This document shows, piece after piece, positions 45,151-57,050 of a stretch of 64,000 nucleotides of DNA. The position numbers and the translations under genes were made by a program. The stretch is taken from the NCBI RefSeq assembly GCF_000151665.1, contig NW_013171868.1, forward strand, positions 69,501-133,500, given 5' to 3'. Origin of the DNA: Blastocystis hominis (Eukaryota; Sar; Bigyra; Opalinata; Blastocystidae). Numbering within the stretch: the first letter of the stretch is position 1; each line of letters opens with the position of its first letter. The notes beneath the pieces are model-generated. The model had not been told where the DNA came from. It did not search any database and was given only the letters and a program-made list of their open reading frames with translations.

Positions 45151-46253
45151 ATGTTGACCATTTCGAAGCTACGTTGCGAATTCAGATGTGCAAGTGATGA
45201 GCTGTTGTTCCCCATGTTCTCACCACTGCAATTTGATAGAGCGAGATATCTAGACTACAAGTACTTTTGATATTATCAAGAATCGATGACTGTACATCTA
45301 TTTCACACAGTCGTTATTCTTTGGAGATGCACTGTTTCAAGGTATACTTTAGTGATTTGCTTATGAAAGTCTATTGTTGTCCAGATGGATTATATAAGTC
45401 AATCACCTATTCCGATCTCCTTGGGATTTCTAAATCACTTTCCTTTTCTGATGTTATGAAGTATACTTTATCTGAATTGCCAGAAATGGAGCTATTTGGA
45501 GAGAAAATAATCGATTTCCTTCTGTTGAATGTAATTGGGGAAGAAGCGAGCGGAGACTATACTAGAAAGCTGGACGAAATTAAAAAAATCTGTAATATTA
45601 CTATAGCGATCGATTGCAAAAACTATGATTACAAGAACAAAGTTTCTTATATGTTTCTTCATCAATTTGAAGTGATTGATGAACATGGAGACAATCGAAA
45701 TGATTTGTATTCCTCTGACAAACACGCGACAGATCAGGCAAATAATGTAATATCGGAAGTTAGTAGATACGATCAAGGCAATGAAAATGGTAATTATTTT
45801 TGCTCAAACAACTATTTTGGTTTGCAAGTAAATGATTACTCTCCTATTGTATCAGACAACGTAAACAGCGAGCCATATGATTGCTTCAGCGAGCAAAATA
45901 TTGGAGGTACCAAAGTCACGTTGCAGGAATCTTCTCTAAATATTACTTGCTCAAAATCTTCCCTAAATCATCCTTTAATTATTTCGCTTCCTATTTTTCC
46001 TGGATATCACGCGTCGAATTTTGTTATGAATCACACTTTTGAGGTAATAGTTATTGTAGATAACTCTGCTAGTTGTTCGCTAAATCTATTATTAAACGAA
46101 GATAGTAAAAAGATTGATGTTGCTTGCTTTTTGAAGGACAATCAAGTGAATGTTTCTGGAAGAGTCGATGACAGTATCGTTGTGTCAGGTGTATGTTCTG
46201 AGTTGAGTGAGAGTGACTTTAGAAGCGTGTTTACTACATTTTGGATTGTTTGA
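45151..46253 (+). CDS. AT-rich hypothetical protein
   Basis: From ATG 45151 (MLTISKLRCEFRCAS), a 50-nt intron near 45261-45310 joins to RYSLEMHCFKVYFSDLLMK. The frame then runs open to TGA 46253, about 350 residues. No domain recognised. The middle is Asn/Ser/Asp-rich (ANNVISEVSRYDQGNENGN). The last 100 residues look like a beta-sandwich (HTFEVIVIVDNSASCSLNLLL). Base composition is far more AT-rich than neighbouring PP2C and RAB3GAP2 coding DNA. It shares a short divergent promoter region with PP2C (125 bp). No exact octamer follows. Confidence 0.55.
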
Positions 46254-46285
46254 TGCACTCATTCATTATCTAAATTCTTGGATAC

Positions 46286-49200
46286 ATGGCAGAGTTGACG
46301 TTGGAGAAGTGTCAATCTTTTCCCTCTACCGAGATTCGGAATGAATTGAACTCGATTCTTCGAGAACGTAGTTCTCTTAATTCTAGCCATTTTGATGTTT
46401 ACTTTGGATCGAACTACTGATGTAGAACACGGAGAAATGGCTTTTTGACGAATCCGCCCTCACTGCCATCTGCCCGAATAAATCCCTCATAGCATATGCC
46501 TATAAAAATGTGCTTGTCCTTATTGATATGGATAATAAGGTAAATGCGGATCTTGAGGTTTTATTGTAGATTTGCTTTCAACCGGGGATTTGCCATCGCT
46601 CAGAAGAGATAATCAATTGTTTAACTTTTATTAGTGAAAAGTACTTGATAATAGGAACAGTGCTGGGAAACATTTATATGTTTGTCTTAGTCAGCTTTTT
46701 TTACTTTAGAGTCGATAGTGTAATCAACCGAACTATCTACTACTGCGAGATGTCATTAACACCTCTCATTCAAGTGCTTTCGTTCCAAGGAGTTCGCTTT
46801 CCACCTCGTTTCAACTCAACTCTAGTTTATCTGGATCCTCACCGAAGATTCGATCCTCATCAAGATTCCGTTCTCCATGTTAATCGACTCCATCCTCACC
46901 AACTACCACGCATTCATGCAATGCGAAAGCCCTGAATCCCTTCCCGTCGTAGAATGCGGCTCTCTGCCTCAGCAGCGCTACCATCTTCGCGGCCAGAGCT
47001 CCATCAAGCGCATCGCCATCTCCATCATCCCAAAACGAATCCCTCAAAACGAAACTCCCTCCAATGAAACGCCCTCCATGAGCGAAACGCCCGACTCCAT
47101 GAGCGAAACGCCCTCCCCTTCGTCGCAAACCGCGGATTCTTCGTTCGAGGTCATCGCCGCGGGTTCCTTTCCGTTTCTCTGTTTCTACGAAATTTCCCGC
47201 GATTCTCCGAACCGCTCGGTGGGCTCCCTCGCGGTGAGCGTCGCCAAAAGTCTCTACGGCGCCGTGCGGAGCTTAGCGGGGTGGGGGTGGAACCAGGCCG
47301 AAACGGAGAAACGGGAAACCATCCCGACCGCCAAACCCGTGCGCACCAGTTTTGAATTGGCGGATCACAAACGCGAGGGAACACAGATCTGGGGCAGCCC
47401 CTCCGGGCGTTTAATCGCGGTTTCGGACGGGTTGAACCGCGTGGTTTTGGTGGAAATTTCCACGGGGGAAGTGCTGAAAATGTGGAAAGGGTGGAAACCG
47501 GGCGTTTCGCTGAGAAATAGGTATCGAAATGTGCAGTGTTTCTGGTCTTCCATGGAAGTTTCGACGCAGGGAGCTCCGAAAAAAGTCCCGATTTTGGGAA
47601 TTTTCATATCTTTTTTTAAAAAAATAAAAATAAAACCGCGGGAATCGTGTTCTTAATAAGCAGAGCGAAAATCGGAGCTATTTGGAGGCCTATCGCGTTC
47701 CCGCGGTTATTCGTGTGGCCAATCAGCACTTCGAATCCCCGTAATAAAATTCCAGAAATCGGGCCTATTTTTGTAGTGTTCGGGTTTTTCAGGAAAAGGA
47801 GAACGGGTTTTTGCTCTCCGAATCGTCGAAACCGAATTCCACGCCGATTGTGTTTTGTTGTCGCGTGAAACTCCGGAGTTCGATGGATTCGGTGCAGAAT
47901 TCGATCGAACTTTCGGTGCATCGCGACGTGATTCTCAAGAACGCCGCCATCAAGCTTCTCATCGAATGTTCCGCGCCTTCCTTCGATTCCAGCGATTTCC
48001 CGCGGGTGCGAGGTGGCATTCCCGCGGTTCTCTGAGCCATAGCGAAGCTGCAGAACACAATTGAGTCCATTTCGGACCCGCGGATTTATCTTCGCTTGCT
48101 GAACGATTGCTTTCAGTTCGGAATCGACTTGTCGCCTTCCTACGAGGCGTTACTTTCCATGTGTTCCGATCAGGTGCGCCGAATTCGAAAGAATTCCGTC
48201 CACCGAACCGGTGAATATGCGAGTAACCGCGGTTATTCGCTGTGTTGTAGCACCACGCCCTGAAATTGAATCGAATTCGAAATCGATTTCTTCAGCAGTT
48301 CGATCGAATTCTATGAATCCATCGAATTCTTTATCGAATTCTTCGTCCATTCCATCGAATTCTCCATCGAATTCCGTGAATTCTTCCCCCGTTCGATCGA
48401 ATTCTTCCGCCGACGCCTCGCTCGACTCTCCCGAAAACGGTCGTGTTTCCCCGTTTCCCTCATTCCGAGGTGCTGGAGCGCCTGGTCTTCTACTCCTCGG
48501 TCATCGCCTGGTACTACTCCCTCCTCGACCTCCACCGCAAACGTCTTCGCGCCCGCCAAACGCGCGCTCTGACCCCCATTGACAAAAATTCCGCCGAAAT
48601 TCTCCAGGTCCAGAAGGCGTTTCAGAGCCAGTTCGCGCCTCCCCCGCGGTCGCCCGCGCCGAATCTCAACCACACGCACTTGTCGCTCTGGCTCCAGTGC
48701 TTTCAGAGCGTTTCCACGTTTCCACGTTTCGATGTAGTCGGTGCCGCGCCAGCTCCGCGGCGCTGAAACGCTCGCGCGGGCCGCGCGGGGCGTTTTGAAC
48801 ACGCTGCTTTTTGATTCGCTGCTCGACGCTCCCGAGACGCTCCCGCGGTTTTTCGCGGAATTCGGAGAATTGGAGGGAACGGAGGAGCGGCACAACGTCT
48901 GTCTGTTCGTGGAATTCTGGGTCCAATGGATCGCACAACTCCCATTTTTGGGTCTTTTTTTGGAATTCCATAAATCGGGCAGATTTCCCCAATTCCTTCT
49001 ACGAACGCTTCGACTCGCTTTTCCCCGCGTTTTTCGCGTGTATCCCCGGGGGAGCGCTCTGCGACACCGAAATAGGTCCGATTTTTGGCATCCTTCGAAA
49101 CAGAATTCCTTCGGAACACAATCGAATCGTCGACGATTCCCGCGGTTTCTCTGCTTCTCTGCCGGTTTTTGGAGGGCGATCTGCGTCGCAAGAACCGCGG

Positions 49201-50787
49201 TTCGGAGTGCGTTCGCCTGCTGCATCAAATCCGCTCGGTGACGGTTTTGTCGATGGCGGTAAAGTACCGATTTTTGTCACGTGGAACACAGTCACCGCCT
49301 GAGCGTGAAGCACGTGCGCGAGAATACGGTGCAGTTCTACCTCGCTTTGCTCAACATCCCCGTGGAATACAGTTCCTTCGATAGTGTTTCGTAGTGGGTC
49401 CCGCGGTTTTCTCTCCTAAATCGCAGCACGATTGATTTGGAGAATTGGAGAAACCTGCTCGACATTGCCCAGCACCCAAGCCAGAATTTCCTGAGTCTGC
49501 TGGCGATGTTCCTGCCGAATTCTTACTTCTACACCATCTTTGTGCAGATTGTTGTTAACAGGCTTAACAAACTTGAAACGCCCGACTTCGTCTATCTGCT
49601 GCGCGTTCTGAAGGCGCTCCCCGTCGCCAAACAATTCGCTTTCGCGCGTTTCTGCTGGAGAATGTTTCCACGTTTCCACTTTTGGGACGTAGAATCTCGT
49701 CGTACGTCGTCGATGAGATTCGGTCCGACCTGAAAAACGCCCTGGATCCCCGCGATTTTGCGCAGTTTATGGAGAACACGCGGCAGTTGGCGCAGCTCAT
49801 CGCAACCAGCGCGCAGCAGCTCGAACTCTGCCCTGAGCTTGCGGTTTCCACGTTTCCACCTTCCCACGAAACAGAAACAGAGAAAGAAACAGAAACAGAA
49901 ATAGAGACAGAAACAGAAACAGAAGTAGAAACCGCGGTAGAACTGGAGAACTACCCGTTCCCCATCACGAAGGGCTGCTATCTCGCCATCGAGCGCAATT
50001 ATTCGTCGCCGTTCCCCGCGGAAATGCGCAGACTGGCGGTTCTGGCCGCGGATTTCTGCAGGATTTCGCTGGTCCTCACGCAGCTGAAGAGTTCGAAAAT
50101 CGTCCCGATTTCGGTCATTCCAACAATCGCGCAGATGGTGCCGTTTTGGGTGATTTTCCGCGGTTTTTTTGAGGAATAGGAGGAATTGTTCTCGCCGACG
50201 TTCGAGGGCTCGGTGCCTTCGGCGCTGGAGAATTCGGTTCGGCATCAACGAACGAAGTTTGTGAAGTTGTGTCTGATGGCGAACGTGGACTGCAAGCCGA
50301 TCTGCGAAGCATTAGGAATGAGCAGCGCGTTCTTCACGGTTCTGCAGGCCTGCTTGCTCTGCATTAACGGAAAAGAGGAAAAAGCAAATCGGCTGTGCAG
50401 GGGAATCATTGATGAACTGAATGATGTGGAGCGGGAAGATAGTGTGTATGAGATCAGCTCTGCTGTTCAGGCGTTCGTTCAAGAGTCGATTCAGTGGGCG
50501 AACCAATCGAAACGACTCGCTCTATTCGAGGAATTGCCCGAAAAAGTGGTGAAATGCACAGTAGGGGTTCATGATTAGGATGTCGAGTGGTTGGATAGTC
50601 ATCCGTCCTCTGGGAAGGTGAGTTCTCCCTCACTGACTACGTCGATTTCGTAGAAATGGAGAGTCGGATTGAGAGTAGAATGATGAAGCGAATGATTCGA
50701 TACATGCCGGAGGGAAAGAGCGATGCGCTGCATATGACGTCGCTGATCAAGGAGTTGGGTAAAATCATCGAGAAGATTAACGTGTAA
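46286..50787 (+). CDS. RAB3GAP2: RAB3GAP2-like Rab3GAP non-catalytic subunit
   Basis: In animals this subunit pairs with RAB3GAP1 as GAP for Rab3 and GEF for Rab18 at the ER. ATG 46286 (MAELTLEKCQSF). The N-terminal beta-propeller region has LIAYAYKNVLVLIDM near 46490, then DSILTNYHAFMQCE and SLPQQRYHLRGQSSIKRI. The strongest match is near 47180-47500: GSLAVSVAKSLYGAVRSLAGWGW, then REGTQIWGSPSGRLIAVSDG, RVVLVEISTGEVLKMWKG. The C-terminal helical half is cut by many introns rich in CCGCGG and TTTCCACG words, so exon edges between 47,500 and 50,000 are uncertain. Internal ETP and ETE repeats occur. Ends IEKINV, TAA 50785-50787. Confidence 0.75.
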
Positions 50788-50791
50788 CGCT

Positions 50792-50809
50792 TGTTTGTTG
50801 GAACAAACA
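50792..50809. terminator. Perfect bidirectional poly(A) palindrome
   Basis: TGTTTGTTGGAACAAACA: one exact octamer for the plus-strand RAB3GAP2 (stop 4 nt upstream) and one for the minus-strand phosphatase, separated by two G residues. Confidence 0.75.
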
Positions 50810-50812
50810 CGA

Positions 50813-51635
50813 GAATTCTGTATAGTACAATCATCCAATAACCCCGGCCAATCAGGAAGATACTCTCGATCTGGGTTAACTTTGTTGATATCGAACAGTT
50901 CGATGTATTGCTGATCCATAAAGCGGGGTTTGGGCTCTGCGTAGAAACGATATTCCCAGAAAATGGAAGAAAGAGACCATCCTTGAATCTAGTGATCGAA
51001 CGAAGCAAAATAATTAAAAACTCGGCGAATACAACCGACAACAGAACCTGTTCGATGCTTTCCACTGTTACAATGAATGAGCAGGGGTAGATTTCGTGTA
51101 TCTTAGGAAAGAAAGAATGAGTAGAGGATACCCAATACAATGTGCATTATCTGAATCACCATTTCTTCAGGAATCTCCGTAAAAGGTTCCTGCGTCTCAA
51201 TTTAGATTTTGGTGCATACCTTGTTTCCCTCAAGCGGAAACTTAAATAATTTAATATCAAAGCGCTTCATAAACTTTAGACTGTCTTCAGGATAATCTTC
51301 TGGAACGAGGACTCTACAACCATAATCCCCACACGTTCACAAATCCATACAAAATGGAACGGATTCCCAAATGCTTCAAAAACGGGAAGTTCCGTTTTAC
51401 AGGGAAAGCACCTATTCCTATTAATGAGAAAATAAAGAATACTTCGATATAGCCCTTTCTCAATAACCGCAAAATTGGTTGGCGGAATGAACTCATCGTT
51501 CCGAGGAAGGTAGTCATTGTCCTCTGCCTGCTGAGTTGAATACATCTCATTCATTTCCTCAGAGTCAGACTGGTGACATACACTAAAATTAGGTAATGCT
51601 TCCGTAAGTCCACAGAAAAACCGTCTAGTAATCAT
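50813..51635 (-). CDS. PFA-DSP/Siw14-like tyrosine (inositol pyrophosphate) phosphatase
   Basis: Plant-and-fungal atypical dual-specificity phosphatases; the yeast homolog Siw14 cleaves 5-beta phosphates of inositol pyrophosphates. Domain order: NDEFIPPTNFAVIEKGLYRS near 51460, YPEDSLKFMKRFDIKLFKF, then GNK-(30-nt intron)-EPFTEIPEEMVIQIM. The active site LIHCNSGKHRTGSVVGCIRR is near 51050, with catalytic Cys and Arg of H-C-x5-R. GWSLSSIFWEYRFYAEPKPR and DQQYIELFD follow, all typical. Start may be ATG 51635 (MITRRFF) or an in-frame MNEMYS near 51560. The frame has no stop before the minus-strand TGTTTGTT at 50802-50809; cleavage near 50814 would leave T+AA after ...IQN. End given is therefore predicted. 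Confidence 0.85.
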
Positions 51636-51656
51636 CTCCCTTCCATTCAAGTGTCC

Positions 51657-51664
51657 AACAAACA
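51657..51664 (-). terminator. TGTTTGTT octamer creating the USP48-like stop
   Basis: Minus strand reads ACG AAG TGT TGT GC then the octamer. Cleavage 3 nt upstream of it gives TG+A. It lies only about 22 nt before the first ATG of the next gene. Confidence 0.6.
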
Positions 51665-51668
51665 GCAC

Positions 51669-54600
51669 AACACTTCGTAAGATATACAACAGTTTCGGGC
51701 GACACCCCATAAGAACGAATTGTGTTCTTTATTTCAATAGCGCAATTCCGCGTTTGTAACTGAAACGAATCTTCCTCCATCCCCACACGCGCCGCAATCG
51801 CCTTCCTCCACTCCGGAATCGAGCACGACTGCGACAGCCTCGTCGTCACCACGTCTACCTCCCACCACTCCAAAAATCCCCACTATTTCCGTTATCCAAT
51901 AGCGCGAATCGCTCTTCAGCGACCGAGAAAATGATTGGTTCCTCCAGCAGAATGATTGTTTGCTCCCCCACGCTCTTCAGCATCCGTTCGTAAATCCAAT
52001 TCTATTCGACAGGCGTTTCTTTTCAAAAAAATACCTCCCGTTTTTGGCACTCTTCGCAGAGCCCCGGGAAATAAATGAGTTCCTTCTGCCCGGAATCCGT
52101 TTCGCCGAAATAAAACCCGATCGGAACCGAATCCACTTCGAAGAACTTCGAAAGAAGATTCATTTCCGTTTCGTCGATCACTTCCACGTGATTCCCGTTC
52201 TCTAAACTCTACAGTCCAGATTCCCCGCGGTTCCTACGACACACGGAACGGACGTAACGCCCATGATAAAGTGGTTCATATGTCCTGGAATGACCCAATT
52301 CCCGTCGTTGCACCGAATACTGAACTGCATGCGCCGAATCCCCGCGAAACTCCCCGCGCCCTTCGCCCATTGGCGCACGGAATCCAGCCAATCGCCGCTC
52401 AGAATGAAGTAGCAGCCGTCGTTGATGACCGGTTCCGCGGAAAAATACGATTTCGAAATACTGTTCCTCAGCGAGGGAAAAAATGGGTACACAGTCCCGC
52501 GGGAGAGAAGATGGGATAATCGCGGTTCTTGACGCAGCTGCGCGCGACGGGCCGATTCGGAGAGCGTTTCATCGTAGAAACCGTGGAAATGGGGGGAGTT
52601 TTGCTGGAGAAGTTGGTAGAGAGGGAAGCCAGAAATCGCCCCGATTTTTGGACTGTCGGAAAGTGGAACTGGAGGGTTGGCGGGAGATGACGCCGTGGGT
52701 TCTACGGTTTCTACGGTTTCTACGGTGGTTGGGGTGTGTGATGGAGATGGTTCCACGTTTGGTTCTACTTTAGGTTCTACTTTCGGTTCCACTTTCGGTT
52801 CCACTTTCGGTTCCCCTTTTGGTTCCACTTTCGGTTCCCCTTTTGGTTCCACTTTCGGTTCCCCGTTTGGTTCCCCTTTTGGTTCCCCTTTTGGTTCCCC
52901 TTTTGGTTCCCCTTTTGGTTTGGCGGGAACGTGAATTCGAAGTTTAATCGATTCCTTGGGCGTTTCCTTGGGCGTTTCCTTGGGCGTTTCACCGGACCGA
53001 TCATGATTCGAAGTTCCTTTCGAAGATTCTCCCGAAACTCCCGCCGAAACGCCCTTCTTGATTATGACTTTGGGAATCTTGATTTTGGGAGTTTCGCTGG
53101 GCGTTTCACTTCGAACTTCCTTCGAAACTTCCTTCGAAACTTCCTTGGGCGTTTCCTTTCGAAGTTCCTTGGTCACGATGCGGATTTTGAGTCCGTTTCC
53201 CTCGTTTCCACTTTTTTCCACTTTTTCGGTCTGCAAAATCGGCCCGATTTCCGGAATCTTGGAAGAGTGCGTCGCCCCCGTCGATCCCTTCTCCGTTTCC
53301 CTCTTTCGGGAAGCGTCCTCCCCCGCGGTTTTCTCCTCCTTCTTTTCCACGGTTCCGTTGCTGAGGGAGGCTGCGTTCCCCGCGGGAGTGAAGCGTTTGC
53401 GCTTGCACTCGGAGCAGATGCCGGTGGACCTAGATGTGCGTCTCCCCGCGGTTCCTACACGGGGATCTCGGGGGCGTCGGGGAAGAAGGCGTGGATTCGG
53501 TCCCAGAAGGCCTTGGGAACGGCGGCGTAGTCCATCCGGCGCAGATACTGGCGCAGCAAGCCGTGTTCCTATCTGAGAGCCGATTGGCGGGGCTACGCAG
53601 AGGAGGTTGGCGGTGGGGCTGAGCTCGGAGGAGCAGCGGAGAAAGAGGGCCGGTGTGCAGCGCTGCGGACGCTGGATGAAGCGACGGTAGCGACGAAGCA
53701 GAGTCTGCATGGCGTGGATGAAGATCACGCTGAGGATGCGGCTTTCGGAGGACGGCGAAGATGTCAAAGGGGTCAAAGGGGTCAAAGACGAAGACGACGA
53801 AGACGAAGATGGCGGCACGAGGGACGAAGACGGAGAAGTGGAAACAGGGGTAGAAGGAGAAGTGGAAACAGGGGCAGGCGAAGAGGAAGAAAAGGTGCGG
53901 AATTCCTGGATAAGATCGGTGAGGGGCTGGTGGATTTGGCGAAGACGCTGGAGCAGCTCGCAGTAGCGACGCTCGCAGAGCGCACAGTACACTTGCGACC
54001 AGGAGAGCGAGGGAAACGCCAGCGACGACGAGGCGTGGAGAAGCGCCAGCGAGGCGGGAGACACGGCTTTGAACGCCGTGCGGAAGACTGGAGAGAAGGA
54101 GAAACGGAGAACCTACAGACGGGGTCGCAGTGAGCGTGCGTGCAGATGGATTCGCGCGTGGCGTCGGCTTCGTCTTTGTCGTCGACGTCGTCGGTAGAGA
54201 CGGACGCTTTCAGCGCGCTCTGCAGAACCGCGAGGAGACTGTCCACCAGCGAGATCGGCTCGGCAGGGAGCGTGTCGAAGCCCTCCTCGCCGTCCGAGTC
54301 CATCGACTCCGGCGGAATGCGCGGCGGCGAGGCGTGCGGCGAGTCGCCGGCTTCGCTCTTCTGCGCTTCGAGCTGCTTCACGACGGGGTCGAACAGATCG
54401 GAGGCGGACATCCACGACATGAAGGCGGCGCGGGGGACGAAGCAGGCGGCGGAGAGGTCGGGAGGCGGGGCGGCGAGGACGCTCTGCGCGTGAGCGAGGA
54501 GAGAAAAGAGCACGTTGACGAGCTCGATGCGATGCACCAGCGCCTCGTAGAGCGAGAGAAACACGTGATATTTCGCGGTGACCGCGGCTTCCAGCGCCGC

Positions 54601-56675
54601 GTTGGCCTCCTCGATCGCCTGGACGTCGCTGGGGTCGATACAGCCGCACAGCTCCGCGCTCTGCGTCTCCATCTCCCGCTTCATCGCGTCGAAAAAGTCC
54701 TTCCGCAGATAGCTGCCATCGACTCCTTCCCTCAGTCCTACAAGCACATGTACGCCGATTGGCCCGTTTGGTTGTTCGAAACCATCCGACGGCTGCGCGC
54801 CGAGCCCCCCACGCGCTTCCGTTTCCACGGTTTCCCCCATTCCTCGCTGTCGTCGTCGCTTTTTGAGGAGCGCGTGCCACGTTTCGACGGTTTCGACGGT
54901 TTCCCTTTTTTCTTGTCTTTTGGTTTCGGTGACTTGCCAGAATTCGGGGCTTTTTTTGAGGGCTTGGCGTCGAGATCGTCGCTGGGCTTGCCAGAATCGC
55001 GGGGATCGGTCATGCCGAGCTGCTTAATCAATGTGTTGGCATCTTCGTCGTGCGTCCAATCAATCTTCGTTTCGGTCACGTGCTCCGTTTCCACCTTCGC
55101 TTCTCCTTCGTTTCCACTTTTCTCTTCCCTTTCATTTCTTCCCTTTTTTTTCTCTTCCCCGTTTCCACTTTCCATGTCTCCGTTTCCCTGTTCCTTCTCT
55201 TCCCCGTTTCCCTGTTGTTCGGGCTCGTGGATTCCCGCGGGTTTCGTGACATCGTGGAAGGCGACGGGCTTCACGGAGAATCGGAGAATGGGCTGCTTCA
55301 TCGGGCGCCAGGGATGCGCCACGCCTACATCTCATCTCATCGCATGCAAGGCCTCACAGTCGACGTACGGGCAGGAGATCAGCTCGACGTGCTGGTCGTT
55401 AACGAGATACCACGCTCCGTCTATTCAAAATAACGCGAAATCCCTCACCTGCTTGCACGTGACACGTGTAATGGCCGCAATTCGCATGATCCCCGTGGTG
55501 ATGCACCACCGACACCAGCACATACTGCGACTCTCCGCTCCCTTCATCCTACCCGTCAGGCTTGTCCCGCTCTTCTTCCTACAAGACTCGAGAAACTCGC
55601 AAAGTCGATCCACTGCGGAATCTGCACGCCGTTCGTCAGTTTCGTCTGATTCCCGCTCCCTTTGTCGTACTGCAGCCGCTGCATGCGGATCATCAGCACC
55701 GGCGGCAGCTCCTTGATCGTCGTCAGCACCTCCGCGTCGCACTTCCGGTCGCATCTAGAGAGAAAAAACCGCGGGTTTGGACGATGAGCAGAAGTATTGC
55801 TCGGATCCGGACATGCGTTCGCGCGTAAACAAAACTTGCAGAGCGTCTTCCAGGCGCGGCATGTTCACCACGGAGCAGTCCTACCCGTCAAACCGTGGAA
55901 ACGTGGAAACGAGGAAGGAGAAGGTATCCGGGCGGTAGAACACCTTGCGGCAGTTCAGACAGCAGCGGCAGAGCAGACGCTTCCCGGAGAAAAGCTGGTC
56001 GATGGAGGACTGCGAGGATGTTAAAGGAATGGGAAGAAATACGACGGTGGATTTGTCGCCTTGGGACTCGAGGACGGATTTGAGAGAGGCCATGAGGTGG
56101 TCGAAGAACTCGTGCGAATCGCACTGCACATCGGTGTTGATCATCATGGTTCGAAGCAATCCGTCTGGAAAATAAGATAGATCTTTAGAGAGGGTCATTT
56201 CTGCAAAAACCTTTTGGAGCATATAAAGCACGGATGACTTATCGGTTGCTTTGACACTCATTCTAGCAATGAATTAGCGCACTAAGACATGCAGGACTTT
56301 GCGAAACGGCCAGACGCGGAACAAACTTTGTAATAATACGTTAATGTAACATGTGTTATGCGGATTCACCAACCCCAATGGTCTTGAATCATTGCGAAGC
56401 ATCGTATTAACCATGGCACGAACTTTTGCCACTTCTGCAAGAATGTCTTCCAGCCTCTTCTCACCTAAATTAAATCTGCACAATCATCCATGTAAAAAAG
56501 GCGCTACAGACAAAACGGCTTCTCAAAGCAGTTCGGAGCCTTCTTATGATCTTAGAATCATTATGTCGAATGCTGTGATACCGTTTGCAGTACAGACGTG
56601 ACCATGTACATGGTAACAATCTTCCAATTCCTGGTTTATCACCTCACTCTTAGCAGCTTGTCGGCCGTTCGTCAT
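51669..56675 (-). CDS. USP48-like large ubiquitin protease
   Basis: Starts at 56675 (MTNGRQAAKSEVINQE). A 31-nt intron and a 41-nt intron lead to FNLGEKRLEDILAE and the catalytic Cys box GLVNPHNTCYINVLLQSL near 56365. CDSHEFFDHL near 56120 and CRCCLNCRKVF near 55960 (zinc ribbon) follow. The His-box region lies between 55,250 and 55,600 and I could not fully splice it. Downstream are a Lys/Pro-rich segment, helical regions, a tail of GEPK/VEPK and ETPK repeats (52,740-53,160), a DUSP-like CYFILSGDWLDSVRQW near 52,400, and CEECQKRE. A ubiquitin-like end (PEWRKAIAARVGMEEDSFQ...SPETVVYLTK) closes the protein. The order matches USP48. No in-frame stop before the octamer at 51664; end is inferred. 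Confidence 0.75.
52742..53160 (-). repeat. Coding tandem repeats (12-nt GEPK/VEPK and 15-nt KETP units)
   Basis: Near 52760-52920 the unit GGTTCCACTTTC (or GGTTCCCCTTTT) repeats more than a dozen times, encoding Glu-Pro-Lys-Gly/Val on the minus strand. Near 52955-52992 CTTGGGCGTTTC repeats encode Lys-Glu-Thr-Pro. More degenerate CTTCGAAACTT units continue to about 53160. Confidence 0.85.
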
Positions 56676-56699
56676 TTGAAGTTATTACTGCAAGAATGA

Positions 56700-56981
56700 A
56701 TGCGATTAAATCGAGATGAGTTAAACTTAAAACTTTTGTATTTCGGCAGAAATACCGACTTTTTTGATTCTGTGATTTGGGACTTGAAATGGGTTGATTG
56801 GAATCGACGAGTTACGAATCGAATAATACGAGCCCAGGAAACGCAAAGTTCGAGTATGAGGAGCAATCATGTATTTCATAGAGAGAAGACTCGTTTCGGC
56901 TGTTGTGGGCTCTGCCATGCAGTGGATGCCGAACAAGTACTGAAAAGCTTTATGTTAAAGGATAATTGGATCATCCAATAA
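56700..56981 (+). CDS. Possible short AT-rich ORF, 93 residues
   Basis: Open from ATG 56700 (MRLNRDELNLKLLYFG) to TAA 56979-56981 in the gap between the USP48-like start (minus) and the kinase-like gene (plus). It contains CCGLCHAVDAEQ but no recognisable domain. The opposite strand is also open over the same bases, so coding status is doubtful; it may simply be the divergent promoter region. Confidence 0.25.
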   Translation: MRLNRDELNLKLLYFGRNTDFFDSVIWDLKWVDWNRRVTNRIIRAQETQSSSMRSNHVFHREKTRFGCCGLCHAVDAEQVLKSFMLKDNWIIQ

Positions 56982-57050
56982 AGTGCAACGATTCAATTAT
57001 TCCTATCTTTTGTTATTCGAGTGTTCGGGCCCAGCGAATTGGACCAAATG

